Of a DNA stretch of 64,000 bases, positions 53,204 to 62,166 are shown piece after piece; the stretch's first letter is position 1, and every line of letters starts with the position of its first letter. A program made the translations under genes and the position numbers. This DNA is from JBCCGL01 sp039029275 (GTDB lineage Bacteria > Pseudomonadota > Gammaproteobacteria > JBCCGL01), in assembly GCA_039029275.1 (NCBI GenBank), contig JBCCGL010000004.1:1-64000 (forward strand), read 5' to 3'. The notes beneath the pieces were generated by a model. The model saw only the letters and a list, made by a program, of their open reading frames with translations, did not search any database and was not told the DNA's origin.

Positions 53204-54016
53204 CTACGCGGCGACGGTGTGCATATGCACATCTTGCTGCGGATAAGGAATGCTGATACCTGCGCCGTCAAACTGCACTTTGATCTGCTCCAGCAAATCG
53301 GCGCGGACCGGCCAGTAGTCACCAGAATTTACCCACGGACGCACGTTAAGATTCACACTGCTGTCGCCTAACTCTCCCACTGCGACGCCAGGTGCGGGGT
53401 CTTTCAAAATTCGCTCGTCGGCCTCCAGGATTTTCACGATAATGTCGCGCGCCTGACCGATGTTGTCGTCGTAGCCGATGCCAATCACGAGATCGACGCG
53501 ACGTGTTGGCATCGCGCTCGTGTTGACAATCGTGCCGCCGAAAATCGCGGAGTTGGGAACGATAATGCGCTGGTTGTCGCCGGTGTGCATCAGCGTGCAA
53601 AAAAGCTGGATGTCATCCACAACCCCAGAACTACCACCCGCTGTGACGAAATCACCCACTTTAAACGGGCGAAATATGATAATCATTACACCTGCAGCAA
53701 AATTTGACAGTGAATCTTTGAGCGCCAAACCAACAGCTAAGCCCGCGGCACCCAGAATCGCGATAAGTGACGTGATGTTCACACCCAGCGTATCAACCGC
53801 CGCCAGCACAACGGCAACGAGCAATATTCCGTAGGCGAGGTTGCCCAAAAATTTCACCAGCATCTCGTCCGTTCCGGTGCGCGTCAGCCCGCGTTCTATC
53901 AGCTTTGTGATGATCTTTGCGAGCATCTTACCGACAAAGAAAATGACGAGTGCGATCGCGATTTTGATCGCCCAATCGACTGCATTATCGGATAACCAAT
54001 TTACTACGTGTTCCAT
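53204..54016 (-). CDS. mscS: Small-conductance mechanosensitive channel
   Basis: The protein has 270 residues, close to E. coli MscS. The N-terminal half has three membrane helices; TM3 is the pore helix (LGAAGLAVGLALKDSLSNFA), and the Gly/Ala-rich packing is present. The beta domain follows (FRPFKVGDFV), then the C-terminal alpha/beta domain. It releases solutes on hypo-osmotic shock. This fits the compatible-solute uptake genes elsewhere in the window. Confidence 0.93.
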   Translation of the reverse strand: MEHVVNWLSDNAVDWAIKIAIALVIFFVGKMLAKIITKLIERGLTRTGTDEMLVKFLGNLAYGILLVAVVLAAVDTLGVNITSLIAILGAAGLAVGLALKDSLSNFAAGVMIIIFRPFKVGDFVTAGGSSGVVDDIQLFCTLMHTGDNQRIIVPNSAIFGGTIVNTSAMPTRRVDLVIGIGYDDNIGQARDIIVKILEADERILKDPAPGVAVGELGDSSVNLNVRPWVNSGDYWPVRADLLEQIKVQFDGAGISIPYPQQDVHMHTVAA

Positions 54017-54078
54017 TAATTTCTCCAGTTGGTAGTTCTAAATCAAAGAAAGCCGCTTGTTATTATTTTTTCCTGAAT

Positions 54079-54735
54079 TCAGATCGAGAGTGCCGACGGG
54101 TTAAAATACTCAGTGCCACCCGCCATCGAATTAACCCGCTGCAGTAGCACGTTGTAATCATCATCGTTGGTCGCAAAATTAATCATCTCCGCATTGACAA
54201 TCAACAACGCTGATTCGTTGTAATTGTGAAAAAATGTCATATAGGCGTCTGAGAGCTGCCTGAGGTATTCCGGACTCATATCCTGCTCAAAAGCGATCCC
54301 GCGTGTAGCAATGCGCTCGGTTAATACAGAGACGGGGGCTTGCAGATAGATCACCAGGTCAGGCGCGGGTGCGTCGATGGTTAAATGCTGATAAACCTGT
54401 TCGTAAAGTGCCAGCTCGTCCGCGTCAAGCGTGAGTTGAGCGAACAATCGATCTTTATCGATCAGGAAGTCAGCTACCCAAACCGGGGTAAACAATTCAC
54501 CCTGCCGCAGGTCATTAATCTGTTGCGCCCGCTGCATTAAAAAAAACAGTTGGGTAGACAAAGCCGCGGCACGCGGGTTTTGATAAAAACGCTCAAGGAA
54601 CGGATTGTCCGCCGCACCTTCGAGTAACAATTCGGAGCCGAATGACTCCGCCAGTTTTTTTGCCAGCGTGGTTTTACCTACACCGATCGGCCCCTCGACA
54701 GCGATAAAACGTCGTTTGGAAGTCACGGTGCTCAC
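54079..54735 (-). CDS. Deoxynucleoside kinase
   Basis: The protein has 218 residues of the dNK/dGK family. Walker A is EGPIGVGKTTLAKKL, the substrate-site motif is VADFLIDKDRLFA and the lid is ERIATRGIAFEQ. It phosphorylates deoxynucleosides for salvage. The GTG start overlaps the folK stop (GTGA), forming one unit with folK and pcnB. In related bacteria panB and panC follow; here they do not. Confidence 0.88.
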   Translation of the reverse strand: MSTVTSKRRFIAVEGPIGVGKTTLAKKLAESFGSELLLEGAADNPFLERFYQNPRAAALSTQLFFLMQRAQQINDLRQGELFTPVWVADFLIDKDRLFAQLTLDADELALYEQVYQHLTIDAPAPDLVIYLQAPVSVLTERIATRGIAFEQDMSPEYLRQLSDAYMTFFHNYNESALLIVNAEMINFATNDDDYNVLLQRVNSMAGGTEYFNPSALSI

Positions 54736-55220
54736 GTGCTTAATAGTGCCACATCAGACCGATCGACTTGCATTCGCAACGTGGCCAACGGACCCACTTC
54801 CGGTATAAGCAATTTAGCATTCAGATCAGCGAGCGGTTCCATCACAAACGCGCGATTGGCAATTTCAGGATGCGGAACCCGCAGCCGCTCCGTTGCAATG
54901 ACCTGATCACCAAAAAGCAGAATATCCAGATCGAGTGTGCGACTGCCCCAACGAGTACCGTCGCGAACTCGGCCCTGCGCGTTTTCAATCGCCTGCAACG
55001 CATCGAGGAGTTCTTCCGCTGCCAGCCCTGTCAACAAACATGCGGCTGCGTTTATATAATCGTCTTGACCCGGCTGTCCCATGGGCGCGGTTCGATATAG
55101 CGGCGATACGTCAGTTAGCTCTGAATGCTCAATTGCACGCAGTGCATTGATCGCGCGCTCGACCTGCGTCTGCGGGTTACCGAGATTGCTGCCGATACCA
55201 ATGTAGGCAGTCTCAGTCAC
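54732..55220 (-). CDS. folK: 2-amino-4-hydroxy-6-hydroxymethyldihydropteridine diphosphokinase
   Basis: The protein has 162 residues, normal for HPPK. Motifs are YIGIGSNLGNP, SPLYRTAPMGQPGQDDYINAA (cited for its YINAA end) and RWGSRTLDLDILLFG. It transfers pyrophosphate to the pterin in folate synthesis. The GTG at 55220 overlaps the pcnB stop by 8 bp; the longer open frame upstream is inside pcnB and is rejected. Confidence 0.93.
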   Translation of the reverse strand: MTETAYIGIGSNLGNPQTQVERAINALRAIEHSELTDVSPLYRTAPMGQPGQDDYINAAACLLTGLAAEELLDALQAIENAQGRVRDGTRWGSRTLDLDILLFGDQVIATERLRVPHPEIANRAFVMEPLADLNAKLLIPEVGPLATLRMQVDRSDVALLST

Positions 55221-56529
55221 GCTTATTGCCCGATGCGCCACCGCGCTTGTGGCGAGGTCGCCGCCGGCGCCTACTGCCGCTTCGTTTTTCGGACACGCCC
55301 TCGTTGGCCGGGGCACTCTCCTGCATCTGCGTCCAGCGTTGCGGGTGATCACCAAGGTCCTCGCCTGCCTGTTCGCGCAGGCACAGGAAATCATAGGCCG
55401 CACGGAAACGCGGATGCGCCAGCAAGCGCACCGCGCGCTGACCTTTGCTCGTAATCAAGCGGGGCTGCATCCCCCAGATCTCGCGCATCGGTATGGAAAA
55501 CCGCTTTGGCAAGGATGTCGATAACAATTGCCGCGCGATCACTTCATCCGCCGCGGCGAAAATTGACGGCACCGGCGGTTCGCCGGACTGCTGGTAAGTT
55601 TCGGCGCGCCGTTGCACCTGCGGCCACAGCATGACCGCGTAGATAAACGCGGGGGTGACAGGTTTTTCCTCAGCAATTCGCTTATCGGTGTTGCGCAATG
55701 CGCAGTCGATCAGGCGATCGAAACCGGGCTCACCCGCTTTAAGATCCGCGTCGCTGGCCGGAAACAAATATTTCAACAGGTCCAGCCGCCTCAACTCGGC
55801 AAAACTCGCGACCGCGTGGCCGCTCTGAAATAGTTTGAGCACCTCTTCAAACATCCGCGCAGGTGGAATTTCGCGCAGCAAGGAACCGGTTTCAGCGATG
55901 GGTCTTTCCGTATCGGGGTGTATAGAAAATCCAAGCTTGGCGGCGAATCGCGCCGCGCGCAGGCAACGTACAGGATCTTCGCGGTAGCGCGTCGCAGGGT
56001 CACCGATCATCCGCAAAGTTTTGTTCTCGATATCGGCAATACCGCCGGCGTAATCGATAATGGAAAAATCGGCGATGTTGTAATAGAGCGCGTTGGCGGT
56101 GAAGTCCCGCCTCAGCGCATCTTCCTCAATCGTGCCAAACACGTTGTCGCGCACGATGCGTCCGTCGTCCAGCGTCTCACCGTCGCTGCCCTGCGCGTGA
56201 CTCGCACGGAAAGTCGCGACCTCGATAATCTCGCGCCCAAAGCGAACGTGCGCCAGGCGAAAGCGTCGGCCGATCAACCGGCAATTTGGAAACACAGCTT
56301 TGATTTGTTCGGGGTGCGCATCGGTGGCGACGTCAAAATCTTTGGGTTCGAGGCCCAGCAGAAGATCGCGAACACCACCGCCGACCAAATGCGCCTGGAA
56401 CCCGGCATCCTTTAAGCCGTAGAGCACTTTTACCGCAGCGCGGCTGATCGATTTACGCGACACGGGGTGCTGCGCGCGAGGAGTAACCGCCGCTCGCAGA
56501 TTGTTGGCAACCGCGCTCGATTTACTCAC
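55213..56529 (-). CDS. pcnB: Poly(A) polymerase I
   Basis: The protein has 438 residues. The nucleotidyltransferase core has LVGGGVRDLLLG and KDFDVATDA (catalytic Asp pair), then RRDFTANALYYNI and FSIHPDTERPIAE. A basic tail (SRRRRRPRHKRGG) lies at the C-terminus, as in many proteobacterial PcnB proteins. It adds A-tails that promote RNA decay. It is the first gene of the pcnB-folK-dNK unit. Confidence 0.93.
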   Translation of the reverse strand: MSKSSAVANNLRAAVTPRAQHPVSRKSISRAAVKVLYGLKDAGFQAHLVGGGVRDLLLGLEPKDFDVATDAHPEQIKAVFPNCRLIGRRFRLAHVRFGREIIEVATFRASHAQGSDGETLDDGRIVRDNVFGTIEEDALRRDFTANALYYNIADFSIIDYAGGIADIENKTLRMIGDPATRYREDPVRCLRAARFAAKLGFSIHPDTERPIAETGSLLREIPPARMFEEVLKLFQSGHAVASFAELRRLDLLKYLFPASDADLKAGEPGFDRLIDCALRNTDKRIAEEKPVTPAFIYAVMLWPQVQRRAETYQQSGEPPVPSIFAAADEVIARQLLSTSLPKRFSIPMREIWGMQPRLITSKGQRAVRLLAHPRFRAAYDFLCLREQAGEDLGDHPQRWTQMQESAPANEGVSEKRSGSRRRRRPRHKRGGASGNKRD

Positions 56530-56599
56530 GTGTGAAAGATGAAAAAATCAAAGAAATTAACCCGAACCCATCGGTTTGAACCGGCAGTGCGCAATGATG

Positions 56600-56938
56600 T
56601 CAGAGCGCGTTGTCACCCTCTTCACCGGTGCGAATACGTATAACGCGTTCGACCGGTTCAACAAAAATCTTTCCGTCTCCAATTTTGCCGGTCTGTGCAG
56701 CTTCGGCGACTGCCTCGATACACGCATCGACGCGGTCATCCGCAATCACGACCTCGATTTTTATTTTAGGTAGAAAATCGACCACATACTCCGCCCCGCG
56801 ATAGAGCTCGGTATGACCTTTCTGCCGCCCGAAACCTTTTACCTCGGTGACAGTCATCCCGTTTATTCCGTTTTCCGACAGCGCTTCGCGTACGTCGTCA
56901 AGCCGAAAGGGCTTGATAATCGCAGTAACACGTTTCAT
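56600..56938 (-). CDS. glnB: Nitrogen regulatory protein PII
   Basis: The protein has 112 residues. The T-loop is FGRQKGHTELYRGAEYVVD with Tyr51, the uridylylation site. The B-loop is TGKIGDGKIFV and the C-loop is RIRTGEEG. It signals 2-oxoglutarate and energy state to nitrogen assimilation proteins. No amtB or glnA is adjacent, so GlnB and GlnK cannot be told apart with confidence. Confidence 0.93.
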   Translation of the reverse strand: MKRVTAIIKPFRLDDVREALSENGINGMTVTEVKGFGRQKGHTELYRGAEYVVDFLPKIKIEVVIADDRVDACIEAVAEAAQTGKIGDGKIFVEPVERVIRIRTGEEGDNAL

Positions 56939-57043
56939 TGTGAGAGATATCCTCGGCGTTCAATTTGCTGCGCATTGTCGGCGCGAACGCAAGGGTAACA
57001 CGCGCAACAATATCCACGAAACAGAGCGCGCCTTAAGAACAAT

Positions 57044-57466
57044 CTATTGTTGTGAATCGTCGTGCTCGCGGCGAAAGCGAACGATGTGGCGTCGTTGGCG
57101 TTTGTCCGGCCTGCGCCCATCAAACCCACCGTGTGCGAGTCGATCCGCGCGCAATTGAACTGCGACTTCCTCGCGGCGTTTCTGACTGTCTGCAGTTTCC
57201 TTGTAGAGCGCCTGTGCTTCACGTGCAGGTCGTCGCTGCGCGTTGATTCCTTCAACGACAATCACGAATTCAAAACTGCCGCGCTGGATTTTGAGTGCAT
57301 CGCCAATATGCAGTACGCGCGATGGCTTTACCCTGCTACCGTTTACGTGCACCTTACCGCCGCTGACCGCCTCAGTCGCGAGTGCGCGCGTTTTAAAAAA
57401 ACGCGCTGCCCATAGCCATTTGTCTACGCGTAAACTCTGCGGATTTTCTGCGCTTGAATTCGTCAC
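57044..57466 (-). CDS. hslR: Ribosome-associated heat-shock protein 15 (S4 domain)
   Basis: The protein has 140 residues. The S4 RNA-binding domain is at the N-terminus (LRVDKWLWAARFFKTRALA, then GGKVHVNGSRVKPSR). The C-terminal tail is Arg-rich. It rescues stalled 50S subunits carrying peptidyl-tRNA and is induced by heat in E. coli. It is a monocistronic gene, divergent from a GST. Confidence 0.9.
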   Translation of the reverse strand: MTNSSAENPQSLRVDKWLWAARFFKTRALATEAVSGGKVHVNGSRVKPSRVLHIGDALKIQRGSFEFVIVVEGINAQRRPAREAQALYKETADSQKRREEVAVQLRADRLAHGGFDGRRPDKRQRRHIVRFRREHDDSQQ

Positions 57467-57534
57467 GTATCACCCACAGTATTCGGGGATGTAGCATTCA
57501 TTGCTGTATTACTCGTCAACTGAGGCTCACTCGC

Positions 57535-58194
57535 ATGTCATTGGAATTAATCAGTTTTAAGTTGTGCCCGTTCGTGCAACGCGCAGTCATTACATTAAAT
57601 TACAAAGGCGTCGAGCACGACGTTACCTACATTGACCTCGCCGATCCACCGGCGTGGTTTCTTGAAATTTCACCGCTGGGTAAGGTGCCAGTGCTGAAAG
57701 TCGACGGCGAAATTCTATTCGAATCAGCGGTGATTAACGAATTTCTCGACGATATTACGGGCGGAGACTTACAGCCCGAAGATCCGCTGCTGCGCGCGAA
57801 AAACCGCGCGTGGATAGAAATTGCGTCAAACATGCTGGGCAACAGCTATATGATGAAAATCGCCCAAAACGAAGAGGATTACCAAAAACATCGCGAAACC
57901 CAACTCGCAAGACTGCAGATGGTTGAGAACCAACTCGGCGAAGGCGCGTGGTTCAATGGCGATGATTTTTCACTGGTGGATACATCATTTGCGCCTCTGT
58001 TTACGCACGACGCGGTCGCCGACGGCCAGTTCTCCTTGCTCAGCGAGGGAGGCTTCCCGAAACTTGCTGCGTGGGCAAAACGGTTGTTGGAGCTGCCCGC
58101 CGTGCAGCAGTCTGTCGTCGGTGACTTCGAAACACTCTACCTCGCCGCGCTTCAGAGCAACGATAGCTACGTGTTACAGAAGAGCGCCGCGTAA
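57535..58194 (+). CDS. Glutathione S-transferase family protein, Cys-type
   Basis: The protein has 219 residues. The start at 57535 (MSLELISFKLCPFVQRAVI) is chosen because the frame upstream to 57454 lies over the hslR start. The CPFVQ motif places the reactive Cys in the thioredoxin fold, as in omega-type GSTs. SPLGKVPVLKV and ESAVINEFL form the glutathione site. The C-terminal helical domain runs from about 90. Likely role: thiol transfer or dehalogenation; substrate unknown. Confidence 0.88.
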   Translation: MSLELISFKLCPFVQRAVITLNYKGVEHDVTYIDLADPPAWFLEISPLGKVPVLKVDGEILFESAVINEFLDDITGGDLQPEDPLLRAKNRAWIEIASNMLGNSYMMKIAQNEEDYQKHRETQLARLQMVENQLGEGAWFNGDDFSLVDTSFAPLFTHDAVADGQFSLLSEGGFPKLAAWAKRLLELPAVQQSVVGDFETLYLAALQSNDSYVLQKSAA

Positions 58195-58200
58195 GGCCAC

Positions 58201-58836
58201 CTAGTCAAGCGAGGGCAACGCAATGCCCTCCTTGTCTAAGCGCGCCAGATCTTCTGGGCGATCAACGTCCCACAAGGTTTCCAATTCTTGCCACCCGACA
58301 TTGGATGATTCCAGTTTAGCGCGCGTTTGCGCCATTACCGCGTTGCTGCCCCAGTCGATAGACCGAAACGGCGTAGGAATCTCGCAACTGGAACCCACGA
58401 GCGCGTAACCACCATCCTCAGTCGGCGCAAACACAAACTTTGATGCACCCGACAAACTATCCACCGCCAGTTGAATATGGGTGGCGGTTAGCACGGGGCA
58501 ATCGCTTCCGACGATCACAGCGCGTTCGAATTCGCCCAGACCCGTAGCGATGGCAGAGTGCATGCGCTCGCCCAGCGTGTCGCCGTTCTGTACGAACACC
58601 TCGCATCCAATGTGGCTAATCTTGTCGCGAAGCCACACGTCTTCACTGGGCTGATCGACCCAAAGCTGCAGCGGAAATTTCGATTCGATGGCAGTAAGGA
58701 GTGTTCTGAGCAACAATCGTCGATGCAAATCACTTGCCTGGGCGGGGCTGAGCGGCGGCTGCAATCGCGTTTTTGGATTCCCGTCGAGCGGGCACTTGGC
58801 AAAAACCTGAACACACGCAGGGTGACGTTTGTTCAT
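58201..58836 (-). CDS. Glycosyltransferase, TIGR04282 type (arsenosugar cluster)
   Basis: The protein has 211 residues. The ATG at 58836 overlaps the previous gene's stop (ATGA). Motifs are VFAKCPLDGNPKTRLQPPLS, GDTLGERMH, IVGSDCPVLT and TEDGGYALVG, which fit the nucleotidyltransferase-like TIGR04282 family. Members of this family are found with arsenosugar radical SAM genes. A role in sugar-nucleotide or glycosyl transfer is likely. The exact reaction is unknown. Confidence 0.85.
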   Translation of the reverse strand: MNKRHPACVQVFAKCPLDGNPKTRLQPPLSPAQASDLHRRLLLRTLLTAIESKFPLQLWVDQPSEDVWLRDKISHIGCEVFVQNGDTLGERMHSAIATGLGEFERAVIVGSDCPVLTATHIQLAVDSLSGASKFVFAPTEDGGYALVGSSCEIPTPFRSIDWGSNAVMAQTRAKLESSNVGWQELETLWDVDRPEDLARLDKEGIALPSLD

Positions 58837-59558
58837 GGGCTTGGTCGGTAATAGCGTGCCAACCGCGACGGTGGCACACCAATAAAATACAGGAAGCGCA
58901 ACCACCACATTTTCGCAATCGTGCGCAGCACGCCGTGCTGCCGCCAGCGCCGACTGGAGGTTGTAATAGATTCGGAAATTCGTATGGGCTTGACCACATC
59001 ACGTAATCGCTTGCTTAGTTTTACATCTTCCATCAATGAGATATCGGGCATGCCGCCAACTTTTTCGTAAAGCGTGCGTGTCACAAAAATTCCCTGGTCG
59101 CCGGTCGCGACGTTTGACAGCTGCACGCGCGCGTTCATCGCGACTTCTACGCAACGCAAGAGCCATCCAGTCGGGTGCAGGCGCACGTTAAAGTAACCCC
59201 ATGCAATGACGCGGTCATTGATGGATTGCCGCACAAATTGATCCGCATTGGGGGGTAATTGGCTATCAACGTGTACGAACCACAATATCTCGCCGCTGGC
59301 ACGCGCTGCACCGGCGCGCATTTGTGCACCGCGACCGGGAGCTGTTTGAATAAGAAGATCAACTCTGGTTTTGACCTGCTCGCAGGTGTCGTCGGAACTC
59401 CCACCATCCACAAGGACAACTTCGACATCGCGCTCGCGCATTGCCTGTACACAGTCGAGAAATGTTCCGATCCGAGTCGCTTCGTTCAGCGTCGGAACAA
59501 TCAGACTGATGCGGGGATGGCTGGGCGTTTGAGACACCGGCTCAGGCGTTGAGCGCAC
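58833..59558 (-). CDS. Glycosyltransferase family 2, TIGR04283 type (arsenosugar cluster)
   Basis: The protein has about 241 residues. The GT-A motifs are LIVPTLNEATRIG, VDGGSSDDTCE, APGRGAQMRAGA and HVDSQLPP (D-x-D/S), with GDQGIFVTRTLY and an acidic EDVKLSKRL near the acceptor site. It matches the TIGR04283 family. The start could be the GTG at 59558 or at 59537; both lie at the end of the radical SAM gene. It overlaps the next gene by 4 bp. Confidence 0.87.
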   Translation of the reverse strand: MRSTPEPVSQTPSHPRISLIVPTLNEATRIGTFLDCVQAMRERDVEVVLVDGGSSDDTCEQVKTRVDLLIQTAPGRGAQMRAGAARASGEILWFVHVDSQLPPNADQFVRQSINDRVIAWGYFNVRLHPTGWLLRCVEVAMNARVQLSNVATGDQGIFVTRTLYEKVGGMPDISLMEDVKLSKRLRDVVKPIRISESITTSSRRWRQHGVLRTIAKMWWLRFLYFIGVPPSRLARYYRPSP

Positions 59559-60501
59559 CGCCACAGCTTGATCCCTGCCCGGCGGTACAACCGTAGCAGT
59601 GATCACCAATTTTGATCGGCATATCTTCAAGCATTTCGGCGGTAATTTCGCTTATGTGTCGCGGTCGACCGCCAAGCGGCATGCCAAGCTGCTGGTTAAA
59701 ATCGCAATCGTAAACATTGCCTTGATAGTCAACGCTCAGCGTGCTGCGGCACATCACGGTATCGAGATTATTTTCGCTGTGAGACGATTTGAGTAAATTC
59801 ATGTAATCCGCGAATTGTCCGCGCGAAATCAATGTACTGCCGAAGCGATTAATAGGCAGGTTGGCCAGCGTCAGCAAGTTATTAAACTGCACGCCGTAGT
59901 GCTCGCCCAGATAAGACTTGTAGTCAACCTCCAACGCGGACTGAGGGGGCGGGAGTTCAGGTCCCATAGGGTTGAAAACAAGGTCGATATTAAGTCCGCT
60001 GCCCTCAATACCGTAACCGAGCGAATTAAGCTTCTGTAAACCGCGAATGCTCGAGGCAAACACCCAGTCGCCGCCGCGTTGCGAATTCACATTCTCCTCG
60101 ATGTAACAAGGAAGCGAAGCGACGATGTCGGCACCGTTTTCAGCGAGATATTCGGCCAAGTCTTCTTGTCCCGGCTCTTCGAGTACGGTGAGGTTGCAGC
60201 GATCAATGACGCGCATGCCGAGTGCGCGACCCGCTTCCAACAGCGGCTTGAATTGCTCGTGCAGCTCCGGCGCACCACCCGTAAGGTCCAGCGTTTGTAA
60301 AGGATATTGTTGCATGAACTTGATCAGAACCTGCGCGGTTTCAGAATCCATCATCTCTTTACGACGCGGGCTGGCGGCGACGTGGCAATGCAAACAACTT
60401 TGATTGCAGAAGTAACCGATGTTGACTTGGAGCGTCTGCAACCTGGTGCGCTGGAGACGCGGAAAGTCCGTAATTTTCAGGAGAGGATACGTAGCATGCA
60501 T
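59542..60501 (-). CDS. arsS: Arsenosugar biosynthesis radical SAM protein ArsS-like
   Basis: The protein has 319 residues. The radical SAM Cys motif is CNQSCLHCH (CxxxCxxC) near residue 32. The C-terminus carries a second Cys-rich block (DHCYGCTAGQGSSCGG). LTGGAPELHEQF and NLTVLEEPGQEDL are typical of the ArsS family, which adds the 5'-deoxyadenosyl group to dimethylarsenite. It heads a three-gene unit with two glycosyltransferases. The arsenite methyltransferase gene arsM is not in this window. Confidence 0.88.
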   Translation of the reverse strand: MHATYPLLKITDFPRLQRTRLQTLQVNIGYFCNQSCLHCHVAASPRRKEMMDSETAQVLIKFMQQYPLQTLDLTGGAPELHEQFKPLLEAGRALGMRVIDRCNLTVLEEPGQEDLAEYLAENGADIVASLPCYIEENVNSQRGGDWVFASSIRGLQKLNSLGYGIEGSGLNIDLVFNPMGPELPPPQSALEVDYKSYLGEHYGVQFNNLLTLANLPINRFGSTLISRGQFADYMNLLKSSHSENNLDTVMCRSTLSVDYQGNVYDCDFNQQLGMPLGGRPRHISEITAEMLEDMPIKIGDHCYGCTAGQGSSCGGALNA

Positions 60502-60514
60502 TGATTATGATCCC

Positions 60515-61357
60515 TCAGGGTAACGAGGATTCCGTTTTCGAGGCGGTGCCAACCTTGCGCCAAAACGGCAGAAGTAACATGTCGAACAATCGCGCACTGG
60601 TGAAGTGACCCCGCGCCGTCGGCATGCCAATTGTCATGTTTTCGTGGCCGTCGTGCGGCTGCGGCTGATACGTGCCAAAAATCCGGTCCCAGATCGAGAG
60701 ACTGAAACCGAAGTTACTGTCTGATTCCGTTCGGGTTGTCGAATGATGCACGCGATGCATGTCCGGCGTTACCAACACTCGACGCAAGACACGGTCTACG
60801 GACTCGGGCAGCTTTGCGTTGGCATGATTAAACACCGCGCAACCGTTAAGCAGAATTTCGAATAGTATGACCGTGACCACGGACGGGCCGATAGTGAAAA
60901 TCAACACCGCTTTAAACAGCATCGACAGAAGAATCTCGATCGGGTGAAAACGAATCGCGGTACTGACGTCAAAGTCCGGATCGGCGTGATGTACACGGTG
61001 CAAGCGCCAAAGCACTGGCACTTTGTGCGTAATGACATGCTGCGCGTATATCGCAAGATCAAGCAAGATCAGTCCTAAGACGCACTCCAACCAAACTGAC
61101 AGGTCGAGTAGGTTGAAGAGGCCCCAGCCGTTGGCGCTGGCGACGCCGGCAAACCCAACCGCTGCAATGGGGAATAACAAGCGCACCGCGAGGACATCTA
61201 CAAGCAAAATGCCGAAGTTAGCCACCCAACGACTGGCGATACTCACCAAACGTACCCTGCGCGGTGCGAGCGTCTCCCACGCTGCCATCGTGATGAATAT
61301 TGCCACGAAGACCAGCAGTCGAATAAGTGCCTCGTTGTCGATCAGATCAGCTGTCAA
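60515..61357 (-). CDS. Sterol desaturase / fatty acid hydroxylase family membrane protein
   Basis: The protein has 280 residues with several membrane helices. His clusters typical of the family are HVITH, HRVHHADPDFD and, after a gap, HRVHHS. These bind a di-iron centre that hydroxylates or desaturates a lipid chain. The substrate is unknown. It is 13 bp upstream of the arsS gene on the same strand, so they may be co-transcribed. Confidence 0.88.
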   Translation of the reverse strand: MTADLIDNEALIRLLVFVAIFITMAAWETLAPRRVRLVSIASRWVANFGILLVDVLAVRLLFPIAAVGFAGVASANGWGLFNLLDLSVWLECVLGLILLDLAIYAQHVITHKVPVLWRLHRVHHADPDFDVSTAIRFHPIEILLSMLFKAVLIFTIGPSVVTVILFEILLNGCAVFNHANAKLPESVDRVLRRVLVTPDMHRVHHSTTRTESDSNFGFSLSIWDRIFGTYQPQPHDGHENMTIGMPTARGHFTSARLFDMLLLPFWRKVGTASKTESSLP

Positions 61358-61487
61358 ACCCGCTACCGTGAAATAGAAAGTTCTTAGTGTGGCAAATCTA
61401 ACACGAGTTCCATCATCGTAATAAACACGGCCATGCTCGAACTGCGTTTATAATCCGCGCCACCCAAGATAATTCAGAATCAAAGCA

Positions 61488-61751
61488 ATGAAATTTTGTG
61501 TTTATCGCAGTGAACGCAAAGATGGTCTGTACGTGTTCACGTCTGCCGATAGTGAGCTAGGCGATTTGCCAGAGGACTTGCGCCAGCAGGTCGCGCCTCT
61601 CACACTGGCGTTGGAAATCGACCTGGAGGCGGACAGTAAACTCAGCCGTGAGAACCCGCAAACTGTACTTGCAAACATCGCCACTCAGGGATACCACTTG
61701 CAAATGCCGGAGCAGGTTGAGTCACTGTTGAATCGCCACCGCAGCACTTAA
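61488..61751 (+). CDS. YcgL-domain protein
   Basis: The protein has 87 residues. It begins MKFCVYRSERKDGLYVF and has LGDLPEDLRQQVAPL and a C-terminal ANIATQGYHLQMP, the YcgL pattern. YcgL proteins are small alpha/beta proteins of unknown function, mostly in gammaproteobacteria. The length is normal. Confidence 0.88.
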   Translation: MKFCVYRSERKDGLYVFTSADSELGDLPEDLRQQVAPLTLALEIDLEADSKLSRENPQTVLANIATQGYHLQMPEQVESLLNRHRST

Positions 61752-61783
61752 TCCGTGCGGGCGTGAATCGGGAAGAAAAACTG

Positions 61784-61799
61784 CCGCCAACAGCTGCGG
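61784..61799. terminator. Weak candidate terminator between YcgL and cytochrome genes
   Basis: CCGC and GCGG pair around an 8-nt loop and are followed by TTTTT on the plus strand; AAAAA precedes the structure, so it could serve both converging genes. The stem is only four pairs, so confidence is low. Confidence 0.3.
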
Positions 61800-61829
61800 T
61801 TTTTATGAGATCCAGCGATTCCTCAAATT

Positions 61830-62156
61830 TCAGGGCTTTGCAGTAGAAAGTCCTTCCTGCGCTGCAAAATACGCTGCGAGATCGAGGATATCCTGATCGC
61901 TTAAGGGGGCGACCATCCCCGACATCACCGGATTTTTTCGCGCACCGGTCTTGTAGTCTTTGAGCGCTTGCACAAGGTAGTCCGCGTGCTGACCCGCTAA
62001 TTTGGGGTTAACCGGAATCGGACTGTTGCCATCAACACCATGGCATGCTGCACAGGTGGTGGATTTACTTTTGCCTGCCGCAGCGTCTCCGCCCGCGTGC
62101 ACTACACTCACCAAAGCCCCTAACGCCAGTGCTGCAAAAAATGCAATTGATTTCAT
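61830..62156 (-). CDS. Periplasmic c-type cytochrome, mono-haem
   Basis: The protein has 108 residues with a signal peptide (IAFFAALALGALVSVVHAGG). The haem motif is CAACH. A Met-rich MSGMV segment would supply the axial Met. The sequence resembles one half of the di-haem cytochrome c4. It is 10 bp after a similar gene, so the two are a tandem pair. It likely carries electrons to a terminal oxidase or nitrogen-oxide reductase. Confidence 0.9.
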   Translation of the reverse strand: MKSIAFFAALALGALVSVVHAGGDAAAGKSKSTTCAACHGVDGNSPIPVNPKLAGQHADYLVQALKDYKTGARKNPVMSGMVAPLSDQDILDLAAYFAAQEGLSTAKP

Positions 62157-62166
62157 AGCTTGGCTC

